10,453 nucleotides of DNA. Origin: DASRTE01 sp035316885 (GTDB lineage: Bacteria > Actinomycetota > Actinomycetes > Jiangellales > Jiangellaceae). Positions 1 to 6,058 of this stretch are shown here, piece by piece. Made by a program: the position numbers and the translations under genes. The stretch is taken from contig DATHII010000037.1 of the NCBI GenBank assembly GCA_035316885.1, positions 1 through 10,453 of the forward strand, read 5' to 3'. The notes below the pieces were generated by a model that saw only the letters and a list, made by a program, of their open reading frames with translations, did no database searches and was not told the origin of the DNA. Every line of letters starts with the position of its first letter. Within the stretch, counting starts at the first letter, position 1.

Positions 1-365
1 CCGTGTCGCTGGCGGCGGCCACCGCCGTCGTCGCGGGAGCCGTCATCGTGGCCGGCGACGACCCACCCGTGCGCAACGAGTCCTCCGTGGCTGCACCGGC
101 CGTCGCACCAAACCTCACGGCCGAACCAAACGCCACACCCAGCGCGACCCCGCCCACCCCGACACCGACGCCCTTCGCTCAGCCGACGCTCGAACCCGCC
201 GCGCCGTCTCCTCAGACGCCCGACCCGACGGTCGAGCCGCCCGATCCTGCGCCCACGGTCGCGCCGACCACCGATCCCAGGCCCACCCCCACCACGAAGC
301 CTCGTCGCGGCCCCCCGTGGTGGTTGTGCGCTCTGATGCCGTGGTTGCGCCCGTGCCAGCGCTGA
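1..365 (+). CDS. C-terminal part of a Pro/Thr-rich membrane or exported protein (partial at the left edge)
   Basis: The frame is open from the window edge to a TGA at 363-365. A GTG at position 3 could be the start, but only two bases precede it, so the gene more likely begins outside the window. The visible 120 residues open with a hydrophobic Ala/Val-rich segment (about residues 2-18), which would be a membrane span or the end of a signal peptide. A low-complexity linker follows (about 30-100), dominated by Pro, Thr and Ala with short PT repeats. The tail is short, basic and Trp-rich with two Cys (C109, C118). This is typical of a membrane anchor with an extracytoplasmic Pro/Thr-rich stalk. 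Anti-sigma factors and sensor proteins of actinobacteria often look like this, but no diagnostic domain is visible. No function is assigned. Confidence 0.55.
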   Translation, partial: VSLAAATAVVAGAVIVAGDDPPVRNESSVAAPAVAPNLTAEPNATPSATPPTPTPTPFAQPTLEPAAPSPQTPDPTVEPPDPAPTVAPTTDPRPTPTTKPRRGPPWWLCALMPWLRPCQR

Positions 366-386
366 CACTTCCCTGACGAAGATGTT

Positions 387-417
387 CACAACAGCCGCGT
401 CATAGTGCACTGTTGTG
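387..417. promoter_or_regulatory. Perfect 8-bp inverted repeat between the Pro/Thr-rich gene and whiB-like
   Basis: CACAACAG (387-394) and CTGTTGTG (410-417) are perfect inverted repeats separated by 15 bases. The site lies 21 bp after the upstream stop codon and 81 bp before the whiB-like ATG. There is no T-run after it, so a classical intrinsic terminator is not obvious. A CATAGT hexamer (401-406) in the loop could serve as a -10 element for the whiB-like gene, but no good -35 accompanies it. It could be an operator or a terminator; the sequence alone does not decide. Confidence 0.35.
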
Positions 418-498
418 CCCGTCTGGTTGGGGCATACGGGGTGCTCCAGTAGCTCCCGTGGTCGCCATCCGAGTCGTGGCACAGGGGGAGTTCGCGAG

Positions 499-768
499 AT
501 GACCGTCCTGACCAGCCCCTTGGTCGACTATGCCTTCCGTGCGGTAGACGGCTGGCGGGCCGTGGCCGCTTGCAAGGGCATGGACACCGACCTGTTCTAT
601 CCGGAGGGCCGCGGGCGAGTTCTGCGCGTCCGCGAGGACATCGCCAAGCAGGTCTGCACCGGCTGCCCCGTGGCCCGGGAGTGTCGTCAGGCCGCCGCTG
701 AGCATCCCGAGCGTTACGGGATCTGGGGTGGGCGCACCGAGGGCGAGCGGGGCTGGTCGCGCCGCTGA
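499..768 (+). CDS. WhiB-family iron-sulfur transcriptional regulator
   Basis: An 89-residue Wbl protein, the usual size for the family. It has the four cluster-binding cysteines C25, C53, C56 and C62, with the C-x2-C-x5-C spacing, followed by the G-[IV]-W-G-G turn (residues 74-78) and a short basic C-terminus. Wbl proteins bind a [4Fe-4S] cluster sensitive to O2 or NO and act with the housekeeping sigma factor to control development, redox balance or antibiotic resistance. The ATG at 499 is chosen because an AGGGGGAG Shine-Dalgarno sequence (483-490) sits 8 nt before it. Upstream in-frame GTGs from 415 would add 28 residues unlike the family and lack a ribosome site. The C-terminus is short, without the long basic tail of WhiB7. 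Which Wbl class it belongs to cannot be told by eye. It converges on the GH13 gene, with 20 bp between stops. Confidence 0.93.
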   Translation: MTVLTSPLVDYAFRAVDGWRAVAACKGMDTDLFYPEGRGRVLRVREDIAKQVCTGCPVARECRQAAAEHPERYGIWGGRTEGERGWSRR

Positions 769-788
769 GGCCGAGATGACGGATCTGC

Positions 789-2468
789 TCAGAGCAGCCG
801 TCGGCTCCCCCGTCTTGTCACCCGCAGCCACCTGTAGCCGTACGCGTCGAGGGTGAGCTCGGCTCGGCCCGAGCCGTCGACGTCGGTGCTGCCGGTCTGC
901 AACAGATCGACCAGTCGGCACGAGTCGTCGCAGTCGTCGAGTTGGAGCGGCACCGTGCGCGGCTCGGGCCCCAGGTTGTGCAACGCCACCATCGTGCCGT
1001 CCCCCCAGGAGCACCGATGTGCCAGGACGTCGGTGCACGGCTGCTCGAGGACCTGCACATCTGCCCACCCCAGTTCCGGGCTCTCGCGATAGCGCCGGAT
1101 CAGCAGAGACATGAAGTTGAGCAGGGAGTCGGGGTCGCGCCGCTGGTCGTCGGCGTTGACGTACTCCGGTCCGAATCCGCCGGCGGCCAGGGGTGCGACC
1201 ATGCGCGACGGCGTCGCCGTGGAGAACCCGCCATTGCGTTCCGACGTCCACTGCATGGCGGTCCGGACTGCCATGCGACCCCCGGCGTCGAGGTTCTCGC
1301 CGAGCCCGATCTCCTCGCCGTAGAAGAGCACAGGCGTACCCGGCAGCGAGAACAGCAGGCTGTAGACCATCCGGATCCGGCGGGGGTCGCCGTCGAGCAT
1401 GGGGGGTAGTCGCCGGATGAGACCGCGTCCGAAGGCTTGCATGCGCTCCTCGGGTCCGAAGGCGGCGAAGACCTCCTGCCGCTCGCTGTCGCTGAGCTTG
1501 TCCAGGGTCAGCTCGTCGTGATTGCGGACGAACGTCGCCCACTGGCAGTCGTCGGAGCACACGGGCCGCCCCGCCAGCGCCTTCGCCAGCGGCCTGGCAT
1601 CGGCCCGGGCGAGAGACAGGTAGAGGTTCTGCATTCCGATGAAGTCGAACTGCAACGTCAGCTCGTCGCCGTCGCTGCCGCCGAAGTAGGTCATCTGGTC
1701 CTTGTAGGGCAGGTTCACCTCGCCGAGCAGAATCGCGTCGCCGGACCGGCGGCCGAGGAAGGACCGCAGCGCACGCAGGTACTCGTGCGGGTCGGCGAAC
1801 TGCTCGGCCTCCTGTTCGGTGGCTCCGGTCGTCTCGAGCAGGAACGGCACCGCGTCGACGCGGAAGCCGGACAGGCCGAGCTCGAGCCAGAAGCCCATGG
1901 CCTTGGCGATCTCGTCGCGAACCGCCGGGTTGGCCACGTTGAGGTCGGGTTGGTGCTTGTAGAACCGGTGCAGGTAGTACTCGCCGGCGCGCTCGTCGTA
2001 GGTCCAGATGCCCTGCTCCTGGCCGGGAAAGACCGTCTGGTCGGACGTGTCCGGCGGCGGGTCGGAGCGCCAGACGTAGAAGTCGCGGTAGGTGGAGTTC
2101 TTGCTCGAGCGCGCCGAGCGGAACCACGGGTGCCGGTCTGAGGTGTGGTTCACCACGAGGTCCGCGATGACCCGCATGCCGCGGTCGCGTGCGGTTCGGA
2201 TGAGCTCGACCAGGTCGCCATGGCTGCCGAGGCGCGAGTCGACGCCGTAGAAGTCGGTGATGTCGTACCCGTCGTCGCGATCCGGCGTCGGGTAGAACGG
2301 CATCAGCCAGAGGCACGTGACGCCCAGGTCGGCCAGGTAGTCGATCCGATGGGCCAGCCCCTGCATGTCGCCCACGCCGTCGCCGTTCCAGTCCAGGAAC
2401 GTCTCGATGTCGAGGCAGTAGACAACGGCGGTCTTCCACCACAGGTCGCTGGTGTCGGTGATCCTCAT
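789..2468 (-). CDS. GH13 alpha-amylase-family enzyme, trehalose-synthase-like
   Basis: A 559-residue GH13 glycosidase without a signal peptide, so probably cytoplasmic. The four GH13 regions are present: DLVVNH at 103-108; GFRVDAV with nucleophile D205; LLGEVN with acid/base E250; and FVRNHDE with D318. An NGDGVGD calcium-type motif (28-34), the HQPDLN block (172-177) and the PGTPVLFYGEEIG segment (376-388) match trehalose synthase (maltose-trehalose isomerase) and its close relatives. The small beta-sheet C-terminal domain is complete, and there is no fused maltokinase. The start is fixed by GGAGG (2476-2480) 7 nt before the ATG. That ATG overlaps the stop of the upstream LLM gene as ATGA, implying translational coupling. 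Alternatives are an alpha-glucosidase or other GH13 transferase. Family assignment is firm; substrate is not. Confidence 0.88.
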   Translation of the reverse strand: MRITDTSDLWWKTAVVYCLDIETFLDWNGDGVGDMQGLAHRIDYLADLGVTCLWLMPFYPTPDRDDGYDITDFYGVDSRLGSHGDLVELIRTARDRGMRVIADLVVNHTSDRHPWFRSARSSKNSTYRDFYVWRSDPPPDTSDQTVFPGQEQGIWTYDERAGEYYLHRFYKHQPDLNVANPAVRDEIAKAMGFWLELGLSGFRVDAVPFLLETTGATEQEAEQFADPHEYLRALRSFLGRRSGDAILLGEVNLPYKDQMTYFGGSDGDELTLQFDFIGMQNLYLSLARADARPLAKALAGRPVCSDDCQWATFVRNHDELTLDKLSDSERQEVFAAFGPEERMQAFGRGLIRRLPPMLDGDPRRIRMVYSLLFSLPGTPVLFYGEEIGLGENLDAGGRMAVRTAMQWTSERNGGFSTATPSRMVAPLAAGGFGPEYVNADDQRRDPDSLLNFMSLLIRRYRESPELGWADVQVLEQPCTDVLAHRCSWGDGTMVALHNLGPEPRTVPLQLDDCDDSCRLVDLLQTGSTDVDGSGRAELTLDAYGYRWLRVTRRGSRRLL

Positions 2469-3439
2469 CGGGAAACCTCCGAGATGTCGAGACGAGGCAG
2501 GACGTGTTCGCCGAAGGACTCGATGAACTCGCTCTGGTCCTGGCCGACGTGGTGGAGGTAGATCTCGTCGAAACCGAGCTCGGCCAGGTCGTGGAGCCAC
2601 TCCGCGTGCCGGCTGAGATCGCTGGAGACCAGCACGTGCTGCCGCATGGCCTCGGGCGGGATGTGCTCGCTGACGGCGTCGAACAGCTCGGTCGTCTCGA
2701 GGTCCCAGCACACCGGCGGCGGGAAGACATTGCTGCGCCACTGCTCGTGCGCGATCCGCAGCGCCGTGTCCTCGTCGTGGGCATAGGACAGGTGCACCTG
2801 GAGGTAGAGCCGGCCGCGCCCACCCGCCCCCCGGTAGGCGTCGACCATCTGCCGGAGATGGCCGTGGGCCTGCGCGACGGTGATCAGCCCGTCGGCCCAC
2901 TCGGCGACGTCGGCGGCAGTCTGCACGCTGACCGCGGCACCGATCAGCATCGGCGCCTGGTCCGGGAGGGTCCAGATCCGCGCCCGATCCACCGTGACGA
3001 GCCCCTCGTGGCTCACCTCCTCGCCGGCGAGCAGTGCGCGGATGACGTCGACACACTCGCGCAGGCGCTGCGTCCGCACGTCCTTACGCGGCCATCCCTC
3101 CCCCGTGATGTGCTCGTTCGAGGCTTCACCGGTGCCCAACGCGACCCAGAAGCGCTCCGGGAACATCGCCGCCAGAGTCGCCGCAGCCTGGGCCACGATC
3201 GCCGGGTGGTACCGCTGACCCGGTGCGTTCACGACGCCGAAGCGCAGGCTCGTGCGGGCCAGGGCCGCACCCAGCCACGACCATGCAAAACCCGAGTGCC
3301 CTTGCCGCACGCTCCACGGGGCGAAGTGGTCCGAGCTCATCGCCGCCGCGAACCCGGCGTCCTCCGCGGCGACGACCGCTGCGAGGAGCTCGGCGGGATG
3401 GACCTGTTCGTGGGACGCGTGGAATCCGATGACGGTCAC
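2465..3439 (-). CDS. LLM-class (luciferase-like) flavin/F420-fold oxidoreductase, TIGR03885-like
   Basis: A 324-residue luciferase-like monooxygenase-fold protein. Family landmarks are the SSDHFAPW block (35-42), the NAPGQRYHP segment (71-79), the GTGEASNEHITGEGWP block (102-117), the IGAAVS strand (166-171) and the LGFDEIYLHHVG C-terminal segment (288-299). These resemble the branch containing F420-dependent glucose-6-phosphate dehydrogenase, and more closely, as I recall it, the TIGR03885 set predicted to use FMN instead of F420. The exact reaction is unknown. The start is GTG at 3439, with AGGGA (3446-3450) 6 nt upstream. The stop overlaps the ATG of the GH13 gene by 4 bp, so the two are almost certainly co-translated. 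That points to oxidation or reduction of a sugar or polyol related to the GH13 substrate, which is inference. Confidence 0.88.
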   Translation of the reverse strand: MTVIGFHASHEQVHPAELLAAVVAAEDAGFAAAMSSDHFAPWSVRQGHSGFAWSWLGAALARTSLRFGVVNAPGQRYHPAIVAQAAATLAAMFPERFWVALGTGEASNEHITGEGWPRKDVRTQRLRECVDVIRALLAGEEVSHEGLVTVDRARIWTLPDQAPMLIGAAVSVQTAADVAEWADGLITVAQAHGHLRQMVDAYRGAGGRGRLYLQVHLSYAHDEDTALRIAHEQWRSNVFPPPVCWDLETTELFDAVSEHIPPEAMRQHVLVSSDLSRHAEWLHDLAELGFDEIYLHHVGQDQSEFIESFGEHVLPRLDISEVSR

Positions 3440-3507
3440 CTGGACTCCCTACCCAACAGGCCCGGAACCGATTCGAGTCGGAGGACATTTCCGTCGATGT
3501 ACGGCCG

Positions 3508-3535
3508 TGACCTCGCCCGCCGGAGGCCGGGGTCA
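3508..3535 (-). terminator. Hairpin over the chitinase stop codon, possible terminator or 3' stabiliser
   Basis: TGACC-T-CG (3508-3515) pairs with CG-G-GGTCA (3528-3535), including one T-G wobble. After one C-C mismatch, two further C-G pairs close a 6-nt loop (3519-3524). The stem includes the chitinase TGA (3533-3535). No U-run follows on the minus strand, so full termination is doubtful. It may attenuate read-through into the LLM-GH13 pair or protect the chitinase mRNA end. Confidence 0.4.
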
Positions 3536-4894
3536 GGGAGTCTGGAGCCCGGCGTGGATCGCCTTGGTGAGAGTCGCGTCGGCGTCGTCGCCGTCCAGCG
3601 ACCAGACCATCGCGCCGCCCAGTCGTTCGTCGCGGATGTAGCTCGTCTTCTGCTGTATCACCTCGACGTCGTCGAAGGTCCAGAAGGTCGTGCCGTCGAA
3701 CAGCCAGGCGTGCCCGGCGTCCGGGTCGCGGTACACGGTGAAGCCGTCGTCGGCCAGCGTCCGAAGAACCTTGAAATCCTCGTACCCAGCCTCCCAGGTC
3801 GCGGGTGCCGGTCCGGTGGCCGGCTGGAACAGGCCGTCGCCGCCGCCCTCGACACCGGTCCAGCCGCGGCCGAAGTACGGGATGCCGACGACGAGCTTGT
3901 CGCGGGTCGCGCCGCGGTCCAGCCACGACTGCACCGTGCGGTCAAGGGTGAAGTCGGGTTTGAACGGCGCGTCGGCCGGCTCGTGGATCGCCGACTGGTG
4001 GTTGGTGGTCGTCTCCCAAGTACCGTGGAAGTCGTACCCCTGCACGGTGGCGAAGTCGAGATACTTGAAGATCTTCTTGCCCTCGAAACCGGCGTCCATG
4101 GCGGCCGGGTTGGCCGGCAGGAACGCCGTGAGCCCGTAGTGCTCGCCGGTCTCCTTGCCGTAGTCGTCGAGCTGCTGACGGAACTCGGCGAGCAGGGCGG
4201 TGAAGTTCTTCTTGTCCTCTGGCCGGATCACGTTGCCCTCCTCACCCGGCCAGTTCGGCCACTCCCAGTCCAGGTCGATGCCGTCGAATACGCCGGCTGC
4301 CGCTCCCATGCCGCCGCTCCCACCGTCCAGGATCGGCAGGTTCCCCTTGATGAACAGGTCGATGCAGGACTCGACGAAGGCCTTGCGAGACTGTGGGGTC
4401 TGCGCGGCGTTGGAGAAGTACGTCGACCACGACCAGCCGCCGATGGCCATGTTGACCTTAAGGTGCGGGTACTTCTCCTTGAGCTTGAGGAGTTGGCCGA
4501 AGTTCCCGTTGAGCCGTTCCCCCCACACGTCGGCTACGCCGTCGACACTCAGCTCAGCGGGCACTGGCCACTGGTAGTCGGCCCAGGCGTCGCCCTCGCC
4601 GGGGATGTTGGCCTCGAAGCAGCGTCCATCCTCGCTGACGTTCGCGAACGCGTAGTTGATGTGTGTCAGGTTCGACGCCGCCCCGCTGGTGTCGAGGTTC
4701 TTCACATAGAAGGCGCGTCCGTAGATGCCCCACTGGGTGAAGTACCCGACCGTCCTTGGCGCCTGGGCGCTCAGTCGTTGGCCCGACGCGACGCCTGCCG
4801 TCGGCGTCACCTCCGCGAAGGCCGACACCGGAAGCCCGGCGGAAAGCAGAGCCAGCGCTGCGACGAGACCGGCGAGACGCCGAAGAGATGTCAT
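3533..4894 (-). CDS. Secreted GH18 chitinase (single catalytic domain)
   Basis: A 453-residue exported endochitinase-type enzyme that hydrolyses beta-1,4-GlcNAc chains by substrate-assisted catalysis. Residues 1-27 form a signal peptide with an A-x-A site before E28. The GH18 barrel starts at about 47 (TVGYFTQWGIYGR), has the IGGWSWS strand (151-157) and carries the DxxDxDxE motif D204-D207-D209-E211, with E211 as the proton donor. QGYDFHG (285-291) and the terminal MVWSLDGDD (429-437) complete the active site. There is no carbohydrate-binding or fibronectin-like domain, unlike many Streptomyces chitinases, so this is a compact catalytic-only form. A Gly-rich insert (190-201) just before the catalytic strand also occurs in relatives. 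The ATG at 4894 has a GGGAG (4900-4904) 5 nt upstream. Longer in-frame extension upstream has no ribosome site and would bury the signal peptide. The upstream palindrome suggests control by a sugar-responsive repressor. Confidence 0.94.
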   Translation of the reverse strand: MTSLRRLAGLVAALALLSAGLPVSAFAEVTPTAGVASGQRLSAQAPRTVGYFTQWGIYGRAFYVKNLDTSGAASNLTHINYAFANVSEDGRCFEANIPGEGDAWADYQWPVPAELSVDGVADVWGERLNGNFGQLLKLKEKYPHLKVNMAIGGWSWSTYFSNAAQTPQSRKAFVESCIDLFIKGNLPILDGGSGGMGAAAGVFDGIDLDWEWPNWPGEEGNVIRPEDKKNFTALLAEFRQQLDDYGKETGEHYGLTAFLPANPAAMDAGFEGKKIFKYLDFATVQGYDFHGTWETTTNHQSAIHEPADAPFKPDFTLDRTVQSWLDRGATRDKLVVGIPYFGRGWTGVEGGGDGLFQPATGPAPATWEAGYEDFKVLRTLADDGFTVYRDPDAGHAWLFDGTTFWTFDDVEVIQQKTSYIRDERLGGAMVWSLDGDDADATLTKAIHAGLQTP

Positions 4895-4924
4895 CTGCAC
4901 TCCCGCGGATGAGCGAAAAAAGAA

Positions 4925-4939
4925 AGGTAACTTTCCTAA
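4925..4939 (-). promoter_or_regulatory. Candidate operator palindrome upstream of the chitinase
   Basis: Read on the minus strand this is TTAGGAAAGTTACCT. The core AGG-A-AA-G-TT-A-CCT (4925-4937) is a palindrome centred at 4931 with 5 of 6 base pairs matched. It sits 31 bp before the chitinase ATG, in a conspicuously AT-rich patch of otherwise GC-rich DNA. It resembles, from memory, the AGGAAA-x-TTTCCT-type operators upstream of actinobacterial glycoside hydrolase genes that are bound by ROK-family repressors such as CsnR. Confidence 0.5.
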
Positions 4940-4946
4940 TGGAAGC

Positions 4947-4975
4947 AAGTTATTCCGGATGCTCGACCCGGTCAA
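4947..4975 (-). promoter_or_regulatory. Candidate sigma70-type promoter of the chitinase gene
   Basis: On the minus strand TTGACC (4970-4975) is followed after 17 bp by TAACTT (4947-4952), which fits the loose actinobacterial TA-n-n-n-T -10 element. Predicted transcription would start near 4940, placing the palindrome at 4925-4939 directly at or just after +1, a position suited to repression. The leader would be about 45 nt. Confidence 0.45.
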
Positions 4976-5108
4976 GGGTGGGCAGTGATCTGCCTGACCA
5001 TGGGCGGCCGCCGCGGGCCCGGAACCGACTCGCATGCACGCGGCGGCGGTGGGTAGGGGCCACGCCGACAACCCGCAGTCCGTCGACGAATGAGAAGGAG
5101 TGAGCCCG

Positions 5109-5522
5109 ATGGCCACCATTCGAGAGATCATGACCGCCGGCGCCGTCTGCGTCGGTGAGAACGAGACGCTGGCCGACGCGGCGCGCAAGATGCGCGAGCT
5201 CGACGTGGGTTCCCTGCCGGTCTGCGGCGAGGACGACCGGCTCAAGGGCATGGTCACCGACCGCGACATCGTCGTGCGGTGTGTCGCCGACGACGGCGAC
5301 CCGCGAACGGTCCGAGCCGGCGACCTCGCCCGTGGCAAGCCAGTGACGATCGGCGCCGACGACCCCGTCGACGAAGCCTTGGCGATGATGAAGCAGCACC
5401 AGATCCGTCGGCTGCCCGTCATCGACGGCCACGACCTGGTGGGCATCGTCAGCCAGGCCGACGTCGCGCGCCACGTCGAGGCCAGCCGGGTCGGCGAAGT
5501 CGTCGAGGCCATCTCGAAGTAG
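5109..5522 (+). CDS. Two-CBS-domain protein, Hrp1-like
   Basis: A 137-residue cytoplasmic protein made of two CBS domains: CBS1 about 5-60 with TDRDI at 50-54, and CBS2 about 72-128 with SQADVA at 115-120. It has no fused catalytic or membrane part. Length and sequence closely resemble hypoxic response protein 1 of Mycobacterium tuberculosis (Rv2626c). The shared features include the opening, the C14 and C39 positions, which I recall as a disulfide in that structure, and the GEDDRL-G-M-TDRDIV block. CBS pairs usually bind adenine nucleotides; the role of Hrp1 itself is not settled. The ATG at 5109 is preferred over the GTG at 5100 because AAGGAG (5095-5100) overlaps the latter and lies 8 nt before the former. 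It diverges from the chitinase and converges on the CDGSH gene (37 bp between stops). No clear DosR-type box was seen upstream. Confidence 0.92.
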   Translation: MATIREIMTAGAVCVGENETLADAARKMRELDVGSLPVCGEDDRLKGMVTDRDIVVRCVADDGDPRTVRAGDLARGKPVTIGADDPVDEALAMMKQHQIRRLPVIDGHDLVGIVSQADVARHVEASRVGEVVEAISK

Positions 5523-5559
5523 GGCTCCGACGAGTTAGAGCAGGGTGAACACGAGCGGG

Positions 5560-6009
5560 TCAGCCGCGGAAACCGATGCGGCGGTGGGAGTTGTCGCAGA
5601 AGGGTTTGTTCGTGCTGGCACCGCAGCGGCACAGCGCTGCCCGAGGCGTCTCCACCACGTCCCGCCCGCCGGCGAGGCGAAGGCGGATGCGCCCCCGTAC
5701 GTACAGCGGACCGTCGGGCTGGACCTCGACGGTAGTCGGCTCATCGGGTTCTTCGGGTGCCACCTCCGCCCTTGGCCGGTATCGCAGCGCCCCGGTCGGG
5801 CATGCCTGGATCACCTCGGCGATCGCGGCCGCGCCGGCCGCGGCGGGGTCCACCCACGGGCGGCGACCCGAGTCGAACACCTGTGGCAGGCGACCAGAAC
5901 AGATGCCGGCATGAATGCACAGCGTCGGATCCCACTCGACGGTGATCCCCTCGGCCACGTACTCCCTGGCAGGGCCCCTGGTCCTGGGCTGTCCCGCGTC
6001 GTGGGGCAC
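5560..6009 (-). CDS. Small protein with a ferredoxin-like (Fer4_19-type) domain and a CDGSH iron-sulfur domain
   Basis: A protein of up to 149 residues with two predicted cluster sites. The N-terminal half has EWDPTLCIHAGIC (C31, C37) and a later C70 in a C-P-T-G-AL turn, the pattern of the single-cluster (4Fe-4S) or 3Fe-4S family once called DUF1271. The C-terminal half has C127-x-C129, P136, C138-D139 and H142, the 3Cys-1His ligand set of mitoNEET-like CDGSH proteins binding [2Fe-2S]. The consensus Gly is replaced by Asn (N140), giving C-D-N-S-H. This two-domain form occurs in many bacteria, and electron transfer or redox sensing is inferred. The start is uncertain: GTG at 6009 has no good ribosome site and lies inside a hairpin, whereas GTG at 5958 (residue 18) has AGGGAG close upstream and would start just before the conserved domain. 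It lies downstream of the alpha/beta hydrolase on the same strand. Confidence 0.87.
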   Translation of the reverse strand: MPHDAGQPRTRGPAREYVAEGITVEWDPTLCIHAGICSGRLPQVFDSGRRPWVDPAAAGAAAIAEVIQACPTGALRYRPRAEVAPEEPDEPTTVEVQPDGPLYVRGRIRLRLAGGRDVVETPRAALCRCGASTNKPFCDNSHRRIGFRG

Positions 6010-6020
6010 TCCGGTGCCCC
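6003..6020. terminator. 7-bp perfect hairpin with a TCCG/CGGA tetraloop between hydrolase and CDGSH genes
   Basis: GGGGCAC (6003-6009) and GTGCCCC (6014-6020) pair perfectly around a 4-nt loop. On the minus strand it falls 38 bp after the hydrolase stop and includes the first possible GTG of the CDGSH frame. No U-run follows. It is either a weak terminator or spacer structure, or a structure masking that start codon. Confidence 0.4.
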
Positions 6021-6058
6021 GTGTCGTTCCGCCGTCACGGAAGCTATTGTCCGGTCTG

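Noticed and set aside
40..310. Pro/Thr repeat region as a tandem DNA repeat
   Set aside because: The periodicity is protein low complexity with varied codons; no unit repeats at the DNA level.
415..498. N-terminal extension of the WhiB-like protein from a GTG at 415
   Set aside because: No ribosome site; the 28 extra residues are unlike the family, and a strong Shine-Dalgarno sequence serves the ATG at 499.
785..797. CTGCTC-A-GAGCAG inverted repeat over the GH13 stop as a terminator
   Set aside because: The stem is only 5 bp once a 3-nt loop is allowed and has no T-run; too weak to call.
400..2823. An 807-codon open frame on the - strand overlapping the GH13 and whiB-like genes
   Set aside because: The translation is Arg/Ser-rich low-complexity sequence in the wrong frame of the GH13 gene and matches nothing recognisable.
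2504..4912. An 802-codon open frame on the + strand across the chitinase, LLM and GH13 genes
   Set aside because: It is antisense to three genes with clear catalytic motifs, has no recognisable domain, and is expected from codon bias in GC-rich DNA.
4981..5095. DosR-type or alternative sigma factor promoter before the Hrp1-like gene (for example GGGTAG at 5051-5056 or GGAAC at 5021-5025)
   Set aside because: Neither has a partner element at the right spacing, and no 20-bp DosR-like palindrome was found.
4895..5632. Upstream extension of the chitinase frame to 5632 on the - strand
   Set aside because: It overlaps the Hrp1-like gene antisense and would place the signal peptide in mid-protein; the ATG at 4894 has its own ribosome site and promoter.
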